Shown here one piece after another: positions 31,829 to 39,491 of a DNA stretch of 64,000 nt. The stretch is taken from positions 17,374 to 81,373 of the forward strand of contig JACPTI010000118.1 of assembly GCA_016192845.1 (NCBI GenBank), read 5' to 3'. The notes beneath the pieces are model-generated. The model saw only the letters and a list, made by a program, of their open reading frames with translations. It was not told where the DNA came from and ran no database searches. The stretch comes from Acidobacteriota bacterium (GTDB taxonomy: Bacteria; Acidobacteriota; Vicinamibacteria; Vicinamibacterales; UBA2999). Numbering within the stretch: position 1 is the stretch's first letter; every line of letters starts with the position of its first letter. A program made the translations under genes and the position numbers.

Positions 31829-34075
31829 TCAGTAGTCGAACAGACGTGTGTATTTGACGATGAAGGAGCGGCCGAGCAGCTCGTCGGGGGTGAACGGCGA
31901 CGTATCGCGGCGGTCGTTGTAGACGAGGAAGAAGCCGGTGCCGCTGCGATTCAGCAGCGCCAGCCGGATGTTGGACGAGATCGTCGACGCCTGCTTGTTG
32001 TACTGAATGAGGCCCTGCAGGCTGGCGAGGCTCGTGAACGCATAGCTGACCTTCATCGGCAGGAGGTCGTTCCGGAAGCGGCCGCCCGGCAGCCCGATGT
32101 CATCGCGAGTCCACTCGAGTTCCGAGAGGAGCCGCGCCCCGGCGCGCAGCCCGACGGTCAACCGCCACCCGTGGTAATCACCGTCGTAGTAGCTGCCGAT
32201 CTTATGAACCAACGACGCGCTGATAGGCGCGCTGCGATTCGTGTTCCCCTCGAACTCGCCCCAGGTCCACGCGTACTCACCCGCGGGGACGACGACGCGC
32301 CCGCCGCTGACGTCCTGGTAGATGGTGAACGGACGCCGGGGGCGGTCCTGTCCGGTGATGAAGACGTAGCCGAATCGCGCGCCCGACAGCGTGCGGATGT
32401 CGAAGAAATGCCAGTGTGCCTGTGAGCTTTCCAGGCGGTTCTGGAGGTCCAGGTAGCCGGTGTAGTTCGCGTGCGGCTGAAAGCCCCGAATCCAGGGCCA
32501 CTGCCGCGGCTGATAGCGGACACTCGTGCGGGCCTCGACGCTGCGATAGGCCCGCCGCCGCAGGAACCCGACCTCCGGATTGAAGCGTTCGCCGACCTGC
32601 GTGTAACCGGCGCCGCCCGTCCACACCTCGTTCGTGTAGGTGTACGACGTCCCGCCCGCGTAGTCGGCCCCGCCCTTGGCCGCCGGCGAATCGGTGCGCG
32701 CCAGAAAGGCCGTGTAACGGCCGTTGGTCGTCGCCTGCCAGGAGAGATCGAGTCCGTACGCCCGGTTGTAGTCGCTGGCGGGCGCGCGGCCGCCCACGCC
32801 CTGGCGGCCCACGAACAACGCACCGAAATTCGATCGCCCGACCTCCCGCTGGATCCGCAGGACGGTGAAGTTGTTGGCCGGCGCGAGCGTCTGTCCCGTC
32901 CGTTCGTTGACGGCGGCATCGGTCTGCATGTTCAGCAGCCCGACGTTGTAGCCGCCCAGCTTGCCGCTCAGGCGCCCGCCCGCCACGATGTCGATCGGCT
33001 CGCCGGCGGCCGACAGCCCGATGCGCCGCGAGAAGAACAGGTCGATGTTGCGGGGCTGTCCAACCTCGAAGAGCTGCGCGTTCTCCAGGAAGAACGGCCG
33101 TTTCTCCGGAAAGAAGAGCGGAAAGCGCGTCAGGTTCACCTGCTGCTCGTCGGCCTCGACCTGCGCGAAGTCGGTGTTCACCGTCAGATCGAGCGTCAGA
33201 TCCGCACGCACGCCCCACTTCACGTCGAGGCCGACGTCGCCGGTGCGGCGGACCGTATCGGTCCGAAGGCTCTTCTCGTCGTTGATCGCCCCGGACACGT
33301 AGGGCAACAACTTCAGGTCGCGACGAGCGGGGAGGCTCAAGCCGTTGAGCTTGCCCGCCACCGACACGCGGTGCAGGTTGTAGCCGCGCGGCACCGGCGA
33401 CAGGAACACCTGCTCGTTTTTGCGGCGGATGTTGCGCAGGACGTTGACCCCCCAGGTCCGCTCCTGCCCCGGGTTGTAGCGCAGCGTCTTGAGCGGGATG
33501 GCGAACTCCGCCTCCCAGCCGCGCTCGGTCATCTGCGTGCGCACGGTCCAGTCGGCGTCCCAGTTCAGGTTGAACCCCCCGCGGTTGCTTTGCCCGGCCT
33601 GGCCCTCTGCCATCACCTGCCCGTCGTACTCGATGCCAAAGGGGTTGGTGCCGAACACGAACGCATTCTGGCCATCGTTGAAGGTGTCAAGGAGGATCTG
33701 GATCGAGTCGGTGTCGTCGAGGTCGGCGTCGCGGCGACTCTCGCTGACGAGGATGTCGTCGGGCGTCGAATCGAAACAGATCACCGCGATGTAGAGGTTC
33801 TCGCGGTCGAGAAGGAACCGGACCTCCGTGCGCTCGGTGGCGGGCTCGCCTTCGCGCGGCTCCTGTTGAATGAACGCGCTGAACGGCTCGACCCGCCCCC
33901 AGATCGCTTCGTCGACGCGGCCGTTGATGTCCGGCCGTTCGCCCTCGGCGGGCCGCCCGGCGCTCAGCTGCGGAGTGGCGGACCCGTTCTGGGCCGCCGC
34001 CGCTGACACGCCGCCCGCGCCGAGCACGCCGGCAGCCAGACCGACCGGGACGATCCACCGCAGGCGGGTCGACAT
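31829..34075 (-). CDS. DUF5916 outer-membrane protein with CBM9-like domain (copy 2)
   Basis: 748 aa, very close to the product of 19126-21387 over its whole length. Signal peptide, CBM9-like part (DGRVDEAIWGRVEPF, FLLDRENLYIAVICFD, GQNAFVFGTNPFG), then the barrel with DFAQVEADEQQVNLTRF and FFPEKRPFFLENAQLF, ending VKYTRLFDY. Small differences concentrate in loops. It begins 9 bp after the anchor-protein gene, so it is probably the distal gene of the operon running 35865 to 31829. Confidence 0.85.
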   Translation of the reverse strand: MSTRLRWIVPVGLAAGVLGAGGVSAAAAQNGSATPQLSAGRPAEGERPDINGRVDEAIWGRVEPFSAFIQQEPREGEPATERTEVRFLLDRENLYIAVICFDSTPDDILVSESRRDADLDDTDSIQILLDTFNDGQNAFVFGTNPFGIEYDGQVMAEGQAGQSNRGGFNLNWDADWTVRTQMTERGWEAEFAIPLKTLRYNPGQERTWGVNVLRNIRRKNEQVFLSPVPRGYNLHRVSVAGKLNGLSLPARRDLKLLPYVSGAINDEKSLRTDTVRRTGDVGLDVKWGVRADLTLDLTVNTDFAQVEADEQQVNLTRFPLFFPEKRPFFLENAQLFEVGQPRNIDLFFSRRIGLSAAGEPIDIVAGGRLSGKLGGYNVGLLNMQTDAAVNERTGQTLAPANNFTVLRIQREVGRSNFGALFVGRQGVGGRAPASDYNRAYGLDLSWQATTNGRYTAFLARTDSPAAKGGADYAGGTSYTYTNEVWTGGAGYTQVGERFNPEVGFLRRRAYRSVEARTSVRYQPRQWPWIRGFQPHANYTGYLDLQNRLESSQAHWHFFDIRTLSGARFGYVFITGQDRPRRPFTIYQDVSGGRVVVPAGEYAWTWGEFEGNTNRSAPISASLVHKIGSYYDGDYHGWRLTVGLRAGARLLSELEWTRDDIGLPGGRFRNDLLPMKVSYAFTSLASLQGLIQYNKQASTISSNIRLALLNRSGTGFFLVYNDRRDTSPFTPDELLGRSFIVKYTRLFDY

Positions 34076-34084
34076 CGCGCGCCG

Positions 34085-34693
34085 CTACTGGAACATCTTG
34101 TTCCTCACGGGCGCGCCGGTGCGAAATTCGTGCGCGATGTTGTAGTAGCCGGCCGTCGTTAGCGTGACGGTGATCGCTTGGTCGCTGAGGTTCTCCCAGT
34201 ACCACCCGTGGATGCCCGAGAACGGCGCCGTGAGCGTGCCGGACGCCTGGCTGGCCTGCGCCTTCTCGTACGTCTGCGCGTAGCCGCGCGGCGCGCCGTC
34301 CGGCTCGGCGTGAAACTCGTACGCGACCGGTGCGGGCGTGTGCCACGAGTAGAGCAGCGCCTCGCCCTTGTCGAGGCGGTACTTGTATTCCATCCCCTCG
34401 CGCGGGCCGACCGTGAACTCCACCGTGTCGGTGTGGAACGCGCGCTCCTGGGGGACGATCAGCGTCGCCTCCCCGGTGCCGGTCGCGGCCGCCTGTTCGA
34501 GCGCCTCCACCTGCTGGCCCGTGAGGCCGAGATCGAGCAGGCCCGCCTTCGCGCCCGTTCCGACCGGGTCGACGCCGAACTCCGCCGGCAGGATGAACAT
34601 CACGAGGATCAACCCTGCGGCGAGCAGCGCGGCGCCCGCGGCGGCAGCGATGCGATGCCGGATCTCGGAGAGCTGTTCTCTATCGTCGGTCAT
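34085..34693 (-). CDS. Transmembrane anchor protein (HupE neighbour type)
   Basis: 202 aa. A single membrane helix (residues ~17-37, AAAGAALLAAGLILVMFIL) is followed by a periplasmic domain with YKYRLDKGEALLYSWHTPAPVAYEFHAEP and a FSGIHGWYWENLSDQAITVTL beta region. Genes called transmembrane anchor proteins sit beside HupE/UreJ genes in several bacteria, as here (4 bp gap). His and Trp residues (SWH, FHAEP, IHGWYW) could bind metal or heme. Function unknown. Confidence 0.75.
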   Translation of the reverse strand: MTDDREQLSEIRHRIAAAAGAALLAAGLILVMFILPAEFGVDPVGTGAKAGLLDLGLTGQQVEALEQAAATGTGEATLIVPQERAFHTDTVEFTVGPREGMEYKYRLDKGEALLYSWHTPAPVAYEFHAEPDGAPRGYAQTYEKAQASQASGTLTAPFSGIHGWYWENLSDQAITVTLTTAGYYNIAHEFRTGAPVRNKMFQ

Positions 34694-34697
34694 GACG

Positions 34698-35399
34698 TCA
34701 CACCGCCAGAAAATAGCCGGAGAGCTGGTACCCGATCAGCAAGAACCCGAACGCCATCACAACGGCATTCGTGGCGAAGGCGTAGTGCAGGAAGCCGCGC
34801 CGCGTGCGCCAGTACGTCAGCGCGATCAGGATGCCGGTCAGCGCCAGCCCCTGTCCGATCTCGACGCCGACGTTGAAGCTCACGATGTTGGCGGCGAGAC
34901 CGTTGGGGGTGAGCGCGAACTCCTGCAGCTTCGTCGCGAGGCCGAAGCCATGGAAGAGGCCGAAGATGAGCACCGCCAGCCGGGTATCGGGCTGGAAGCC
35001 GAAGAACCGCGGGAACCCGTCCATGTTCTCGAACGCCTTGTACACCACGGAGAAGCCGATGATCGCGTCGATGATGTACGGATTGGCGTGGATGCCGCCG
35101 AGCACGCCGCCAAGCAGCGTGAGGCTGTGGCCGAGCGTGAACAGGCTCACGTAGAGGAGGACGTCGCGGAGCCGGTAGAGAAAGAAGATGACCCCCACGA
35201 GGAAGAGCAGGTGGTCGTAGCCGGTCACCATGTGCTTGGCGCCGAGGTACAGCAGCGGACCGACCGCCCGGCCCTGCAGCCCCTGCAGGAAGACGGCGTC
35301 CTTGCCCGCGACCCCGTGCGCTTCGAGACCGGCGGAGAAGCCGACGAGCAGCATCGCGACCGCGAGGCCAACAGCCTTACTGGCGTTGATATTTGGCAT
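34698..35399 (-). CDS. HupE/UreJ-family membrane protein
   Basis: 233 aa from ATG 35399 (ATG 35411 possible). Seven or so helices carry the HupE landmarks: GAKHMVTGYDHLLFLVGVIFFLYR, FTLGHSLTLLGGV, and FGLFHGFGLATKL. The HxxxGxDH and GHS / LFHGFG His residues are thought to bind nickel or cobalt in this family of secondary metal permeases. It overlaps the end of the cytochrome gene upstream by 23 bp. It may move metal or, as a neighbour of cytochromes, assist redox metal proteins; this is inference. Confidence 0.8.
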   Translation of the reverse strand: MPNINASKAVGLAVAMLLVGFSAGLEAHGVAGKDAVFLQGLQGRAVGPLLYLGAKHMVTGYDHLLFLVGVIFFLYRLRDVLLYVSLFTLGHSLTLLGGVLGGIHANPYIIDAIIGFSVVYKAFENMDGFPRFFGFQPDTRLAVLIFGLFHGFGLATKLQEFALTPNGLAANIVSFNVGVEIGQGLALTGILIALTYWRTRRGFLHYAFATNAVVMAFGFLLIGYQLSGYFLAV

Positions 35400-35865
35400 G
35401 GCAGCTGTCACACGTGTCGTTGAGATCGGAGCCCGCGGTCAGTATGCCGTCCTTGTCCTTCGCTTGCGCCGCCGTCAGCGCCCTCTGCGACGCATCCATG
35501 TAGGCTCGCGTCATCTTAATCCAGTCGCCGGTGTCGACCACCCGGCTGCCGAGGAGCAGCAGGTTGCCCGACTCGACGAGGGCCGCCGCGCTGTTGCCGA
35601 TGGCCGCCCACTCCTCGTCGGTCTGGGGCGCCACCTCTTTGACCCCCTGGACGCTCACGAACGTGCCGACCGCGTTGTAGACCACAGTGGCGTTCGGCTG
35701 CACGATGCCGTTCATAATCTGCGCGATGCTGGCGACCGGCGTGGTGACGGCCCCTTCCTCGGCAGGGTCGGCCTGGCGTGAGGCGCGGGCGCCGGCAATC
35801 ACGAAGCCGATGCCGCTGATGAACAGCGCGACGCTGACGAGGAACAGCCAGTGCAGAGTTCGCAT
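35377..35865 (-). CDS. Monoheme cytochrome c-like protein
   Basis: 162 aa from ATG 35865 (ATG 35889 gives eight more residues). An N-terminal helix anchors it or acts as a signal. The conserved TDEEWAAIGNSAAALVESGNLLL segment and the late CDSCHAKY heme motif make it a paralog of the lipoprotein at 3919-4485. The end overlaps hupE. It probably delivers electrons in the periplasm. It starts the minus-strand operon that goes on to hupE, the anchor protein and DUF5916 copy 2. Confidence 0.78.
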   Translation of the reverse strand: MRTLHWLFLVSVALFISGIGFVIAGARASRQADPAEEGAVTTPVASIAQIMNGIVQPNATVVYNAVGTFVSVQGVKEVAPQTDEEWAAIGNSAAALVESGNLLLLGSRVVDTGDWIKMTRAYMDASQRALTAAQAKDKDGILTAGSDLNDTCDSCHAKYQRQ

Positions 35866-35958
35866 CGGGGAATACCAGCATTGTGACATACCGGCATTTC
35901 TGAACAGGAATTCAGGGAGTCGTCAGGCGTCTTGACTCCCGTCCACCAAGCCGGAACA

Positions 35959-36417
35959 ATGCATAGGATGCGTCGGCTCCTGGCGGCGGTTCTGTGCGCG
36001 GCGCTGCAGGTGGGCGCCCTTTGTGCGCCCCTCGTCCACGCCCATGTCGGCGACCACCACGGCGACCATCACGAGGCCGCGGCCGTTCATGCCCATTTCG
36101 CTGGACATGCACATGGTCCGGCTAAAGCCGGACACCACGATCGTCCGAGTCCGAGGTACGTAGCGTCCGGCTTCAGCCGGACCAGGGAAGAACCGGCGGT
36201 CGAATCCCAAGGCGACTCCGAACAGGTCACGCGGCTTCAAATTTTCGTCGCCGTCGAGGCTGTGTCATCCCACGCCCCGGCGCTGCCGCCGGCGCACTTC
36301 GTCCTGCCGGCGTCGCTCGAGTCGGCCGTGCGCCGGCCTCTCGAGGAAGTACGCAGCCACGGCCCTCCGCTGGTCGCCACCTCTCCTTCACGCGCCCCGC
36401 CCACCCCGTCCTTCTAA
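35959..36417 (+). CDS. His-rich secreted protein upstream of the RND efflux genes
   Basis: 152 aa with a signal peptide (LLAAVLCAALQVGALC) and a His cluster (HAHVGDHHGDHHEAAAVHAHFAGHAHG) suited to Zn, Co, Ni or Cu binding. The following ~25 residues (PAKAGHHDRPSPRYVASGFSRT) are coded by a double hairpin repeat at 36116-36182, an apparent in-frame insertion. The remainder has no motif. Its place just before cusC-like genes suggests a periplasmic metal-binding accessory. No homologous family is recognised with certainty. Confidence 0.6.
   Translation: MHRMRRLLAAVLCAALQVGALCAPLVHAHVGDHHGDHHEAAAVHAHFAGHAHGPAKAGHHDRPSPRYVASGFSRTREEPAVESQGDSEQVTRLQIFVAVEAVSSHAPALPPAHFVLPASLESAVRRPLEEVRSHGPPLVATSPSRAPPTPSF
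36116..36182. repeat. Double hairpin repeat inside the His-rich gene
   Basis: GTCCGGCT-AA-AGCCGGAC (36116-36133) and GTCCGGCT-TC-AGCCGGAC (36165-36182) are two near-identical 18-bp hairpins 31 bp apart. Such doublets are typical of REP/BIME elements. The whole unit is in frame with the host gene. Confidence 0.7.
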
Positions 36418-36471
36418 TCCGACGGCCCAGCTGCCGTCTGCCTCTTCTTGCATCTTCAAATCGAGGTGTCC

Positions 36472-37731
36472 ATGCGTACGCTCGCCGGATGCGCCGTCGT
36501 TGCTGCCGGGGCGCTTGTCCCCGCCATGGCCGGCGCACAAACTCTGCCGCTGACCGAATCACAGGCGCTGGCGCGGCTGTCGACCAGCAGTCCTCGCGTT
36601 CGGGCGATCCGTGCCGGGATCGACGTCGCGCGCGTCGATATCTTGTCCGCCAGCCGGTGGCCCAATCCGCGTGTCAACTGGGACCGGCAGTCGGTCTCCG
36701 GCGTGACGGAGCATTACTTCACGGCTTCCCAGCTCCTGCCGACCAGCGGCCGGCGCGGCCTGGAAGTGCAGGCGGCGTCGGCGCGGGTGGCCGCCACCTC
36801 CAATCGGATCGACGATGACGTGCGGCGGCTCCGGGCCGATATGCGCCTCGCCTTCGCGGACCTCGAGGCGGCGCAGGCGCGGGTGCAGGAGTTGATCCGG
36901 GCGCGCGGCCGTCTGCGTGAGCTGGCACAGGTCCTCGCCAGGCGGGAGAGCGAAGGTGACGCGGCGGGCTTCGATCGGCTGCGGGCCGAGCGCGAGGTGC
37001 TCGACGTCGAGGCGGACCTCGTCGTCGCGACCACCGAACGCGCCCAGGCGCAGGCGGCGCTGGCAGGGTTCTTCGAAGACGTGACCGATCCCTCCCAGAT
37101 CGTGGCGATCCGCGATCCGGCACCGGCGGCGCCGGTGCCCTCGGTCGCCGCCCTCATGGAGACGGCGGAGGCCAGCCGCGGCGAGCTGTTGGCCCTGCGG
37201 CAGGATCTTGAAGCGGCGCGCCTGTCGGAGCGTGCCGCGTACCGCAGTCTTCTCCCCGAACCGGAAATTTTTGTCGGGACGAAATCATCCACCGCCTCGA
37301 GTGGCGGCGCCGGAAGCGCGATCACCGTTGGTGCCGGAGCGACGGGGAGCGTGATCGGCGTGCACACCACGATCCCGCTCTTCGACCGTGCGCGGCCGGA
37401 ACGCACCCTGGCCGTCACGCGCGCCGCACAGGCCGAAGCGCGGGCGGAGGCGTTCCGGCTGGCCCTGCGGGGCCAGGTCGCGGCGCTGCGCGCCGCGGTC
37501 GTCGACCGTCGCGAAAGCGCCGAGCGCTATCGGGCCGAGGCGGTCAACCGGGCGGATGACATCGAACGGATTGCGCGCGTCAGCTATGACGCAGGCGAGC
37601 GCGGCATCCTGGAGCTGCTGGACGCGTACCGCATCGGCGCGTCCGCGCGCGTGCGTCAGGCGGGGCTCGACGCCACGGTCCGGGAAGCGGAGATCGAGCT
37701 GGAGTTCGTCAGTGGATGGGAGATGCCATGA
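36472..37731 (+). CDS. Outer-membrane efflux protein (CusC/TolC type)
   Basis: 419 aa from ATG 36472, with a signal peptide (VVAAGALVPAMAGAQ). The TolC-like coiled coils appear as two heptad-rich blocks (DDVRRLRADMRLAFADLEAAQARVQELI and later VAALRAAVVDRRESAERY). IPLFDRARPERTLAVTRAAQ is the usual barrel-entry motif of this family. The fold forms a trimeric channel through the outer membrane. It is coupled to the adaptor gene (ATGA). Confidence 0.85.
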   Translation: MRTLAGCAVVAAGALVPAMAGAQTLPLTESQALARLSTSSPRVRAIRAGIDVARVDILSASRWPNPRVNWDRQSVSGVTEHYFTASQLLPTSGRRGLEVQAASARVAATSNRIDDDVRRLRADMRLAFADLEAAQARVQELIRARGRLRELAQVLARRESEGDAAGFDRLRAEREVLDVEADLVVATTERAQAQAALAGFFEDVTDPSQIVAIRDPAPAAPVPSVAALMETAEASRGELLALRQDLEAARLSERAAYRSLLPEPEIFVGTKSSTASSGGAGSAITVGAGATGSVIGVHTTIPLFDRARPERTLAVTRAAQAEARAEAFRLALRGQVAALRAAVVDRRESAERYRAEAVNRADDIERIARVSYDAGERGILELLDAYRIGASARVRQAGLDATVREAEIELEFVSGWEMP

Positions 37732-39326
37732 AGACCATTCAAGGCACAAGGCACAAGTCACAAGTCAGAAGTCACAATGCGCGGTTTTGTGACTTGTGCC
37801 TTGTGACTTGTGCCTTGATCCTGGCGGGCGCGTGCGCGCGTGAGGCCGCGCCGCCGCCGCGGGCGGAAGTGCCGACGCTCGATGTGACGACGTGGACCGA
37901 GCGGACGGAGCTGTTCATGGAATACCCGCCGCTCGTCGCCGGCCAGCACGCCCTGTTCGCGGTGCACCTGACGCGGCTGACCGACTTCTCGGCGATGACG
38001 GCCGGGCAGCCGCGCCTCGAGTTCACGCCCGAGGCCGGCGGCGCGCCGGTCGTACTGCAGGGCGGTGCTCCGTCGCGCCCCGGCGTGTTCCGGGTCGAAG
38101 GAGCCATCCCGCCGGCGGGCCGCTACCGCTGGGCGCTCGTGATTGACGCCCCGAATCTGACGGACCGGCACGACCTCGGGACGATCACTGTGTTTGCCGA
38201 CCAGACCGCCGCGGTAGCCGCGGCGGAGGCAGGCGCGCAAGAGGACCCGGCGGCGATCAGCTATCTGAAAGAGCCGCAGTGGACGAACGGCTTCGCCACG
38301 GCCGTCGTGCAGGAGGCGGAGCTGCGCCGCGGTATTCGCGTTCCGGCGGTCATCGAGCCGCTGGTCGGCGGCGAAGTGATCGTGGCGGCGCCGGCGGCGG
38401 GGCGCTTCGTGGCGGCACGCCTGCTCCAGCGCGGCGCCCGGGTGCAGGCGGGGCAGGAGCTCGGGCGCATCGAGCCGCGGCTCGCGGAGGTCGGCGCGGA
38501 CCGTGCGACGCTGGCGGCCGCGGTCGCCGAAGCGCAGGCCTCGCTCGACGCCGCGCGCTCGGACCACGCGCGCGCCGAACGGCTGTTCGCCGAGCGAGCG
38601 GTGCCGGCGCGCCGCGTCGAGGAGGCGCAGCGCGTGCTGACGATTGCCGAGGCCCGGCTCGCGGCGGCCGAGGCGCGGCTCGCGCAGCGCGACGAGACGC
38701 TGCGGACGGGCGGTGGCGTCGCGGCGGGGAATGCTTTCGCGCTGCGGGCGCCGATTGCCGGCCGCATCGCGGGGGTCTTTGCGGCGCTTGGCGCGTCGTA
38801 CGACGAAGGCGCGCCGCTCTTCCGGATCGTCCGGACGGACCGGGTCGAGCTGCGGGCCCTCGTTCCCGCGTCGGATGCGCCGCTGACGGAAGACATCAGG
38901 GAGATTGCGCTGGAGATCCCCGGCCGGGCCGACCCGCTCGTGGTGCAGGCACGCGACATGCACGATGCGGGCGTCATCGACCCGGTCAGCAAGGCGCTCC
39001 CCGTGCAGTTCGATGTCGACAACCGCTCCGGCCAGCTCCTCATCGGCCAGACGGCGACCGCCATCCTGTACGCCGGCGCCCGGCAGCGCATGCCGGCGGT
39101 GCCGAAGGACGCGGTGCTGATGGAGGCGGGGCGTCCCTACGTCTTCGTGCAGGCTGGCGGCGAGCGCTTCCTCCGGCGGTACATCGAGATTGCCACCCGC
39201 GACGGCGCGCTGGTGGGCGTCCGGGCCGGCATCGCGCCCGGCGAGCGCGTCGTCACGCGCGGCGCCTATGACGTGCAGCTGGCGTCGGCGGCCGGAGGCG
39301 TGCCGGCGGAGGGGCACGTTCACTGA
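37728..39326 (+). CDS. RND efflux periplasmic adaptor (CusB/CzcB type)
   Basis: 532 aa. The lipoprotein signal ends at LAGAC (residue ~40). Next come a regulatory domain, then the barrel-sandwich/lipoyl parts (VAAPAAGRFVAARLLQRGARVQAGQ and ALRAPIAGRIAGVFAALGASYDEG) with a long helical hairpin (residues ~250-330, AERLFAERAVPARRVEEAQ). The C-terminal MPAVPKDAVLMEAGRPYVFV is the membrane-proximal domain. It links the RND pump to the outer-membrane channel. The first ~30 codons contain an 18-bp inverted repeat (37747-37817), so part of the signal peptide is repeat-coded. Confidence 0.87.
   Translation: MKTIQGTRHKSQVRSHNARFCDLCLVTCALILAGACAREAAPPPRAEVPTLDVTTWTERTELFMEYPPLVAGQHALFAVHLTRLTDFSAMTAGQPRLEFTPEAGGAPVVLQGGAPSRPGVFRVEGAIPPAGRYRWALVIDAPNLTDRHDLGTITVFADQTAAVAAAEAGAQEDPAAISYLKEPQWTNGFATAVVQEAELRRGIRVPAVIEPLVGGEVIVAAPAAGRFVAARLLQRGARVQAGQELGRIEPRLAEVGADRATLAAAVAEAQASLDAARSDHARAERLFAERAVPARRVEEAQRVLTIAEARLAAAEARLAQRDETLRTGGGVAAGNAFALRAPIAGRIAGVFAALGASYDEGAPLFRIVRTDRVELRALVPASDAPLTEDIREIALEIPGRADPLVVQARDMHDAGVIDPVSKALPVQFDVDNRSGQLLIGQTATAILYAGARQRMPAVPKDAVLMEAGRPYVFVQAGGERFLRRYIEIATRDGALVGVRAGIAPGERVVTRGAYDVQLASAAGGVPAEGHVH
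37747..37817. repeat. Long inverted repeat within the adaptor's signal-peptide codons
   Basis: CAAGGCACAAGTCACAAG at 37747-37764 pairs perfectly with CTTGTGACTTGTGCCTTG at 37800-37817. The AAGTCAC word is the same as the heptamer tandem array at 43782-43822. The hairpin covers the codons for the positively charged start and the hydrophobic core of the signal peptide without breaking the frame. Confidence 0.7.
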
Positions 39327-39344
39327 GGACATTTGGAGATTGGA

Positions 39345-39480
39345 GATTTGCGATCGGCGAATGTTGTCGATTGATGATTTGGTGATTTTTGAATTGATTG
39401 ATGAATCGTAAATGAATCGCCCAATCGCAAATTCGGCAATCGGCAACAGTCATCGATCGTCAATCTCACTTCGCCAATAG
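39345..39480. repeat. AT-rich imperfect hairpin between adaptor and pump genes
   Basis: This 136-bp stretch is far less GC-rich than its surroundings and carries GATTTGCGATCGGCGAAT on one side and ATCGCAAATTCGGCAATCG on the other, with internal repeats of TTGATGATTTGGTGATT. The same GATTTGCGATT/ATTTACGATT words recur at 55381-55470. It splits two genes that are usually adjacent, so it is read as an inserted repeat. Confidence 0.55.
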
Positions 39481-39491
39481 GACATGTACCG

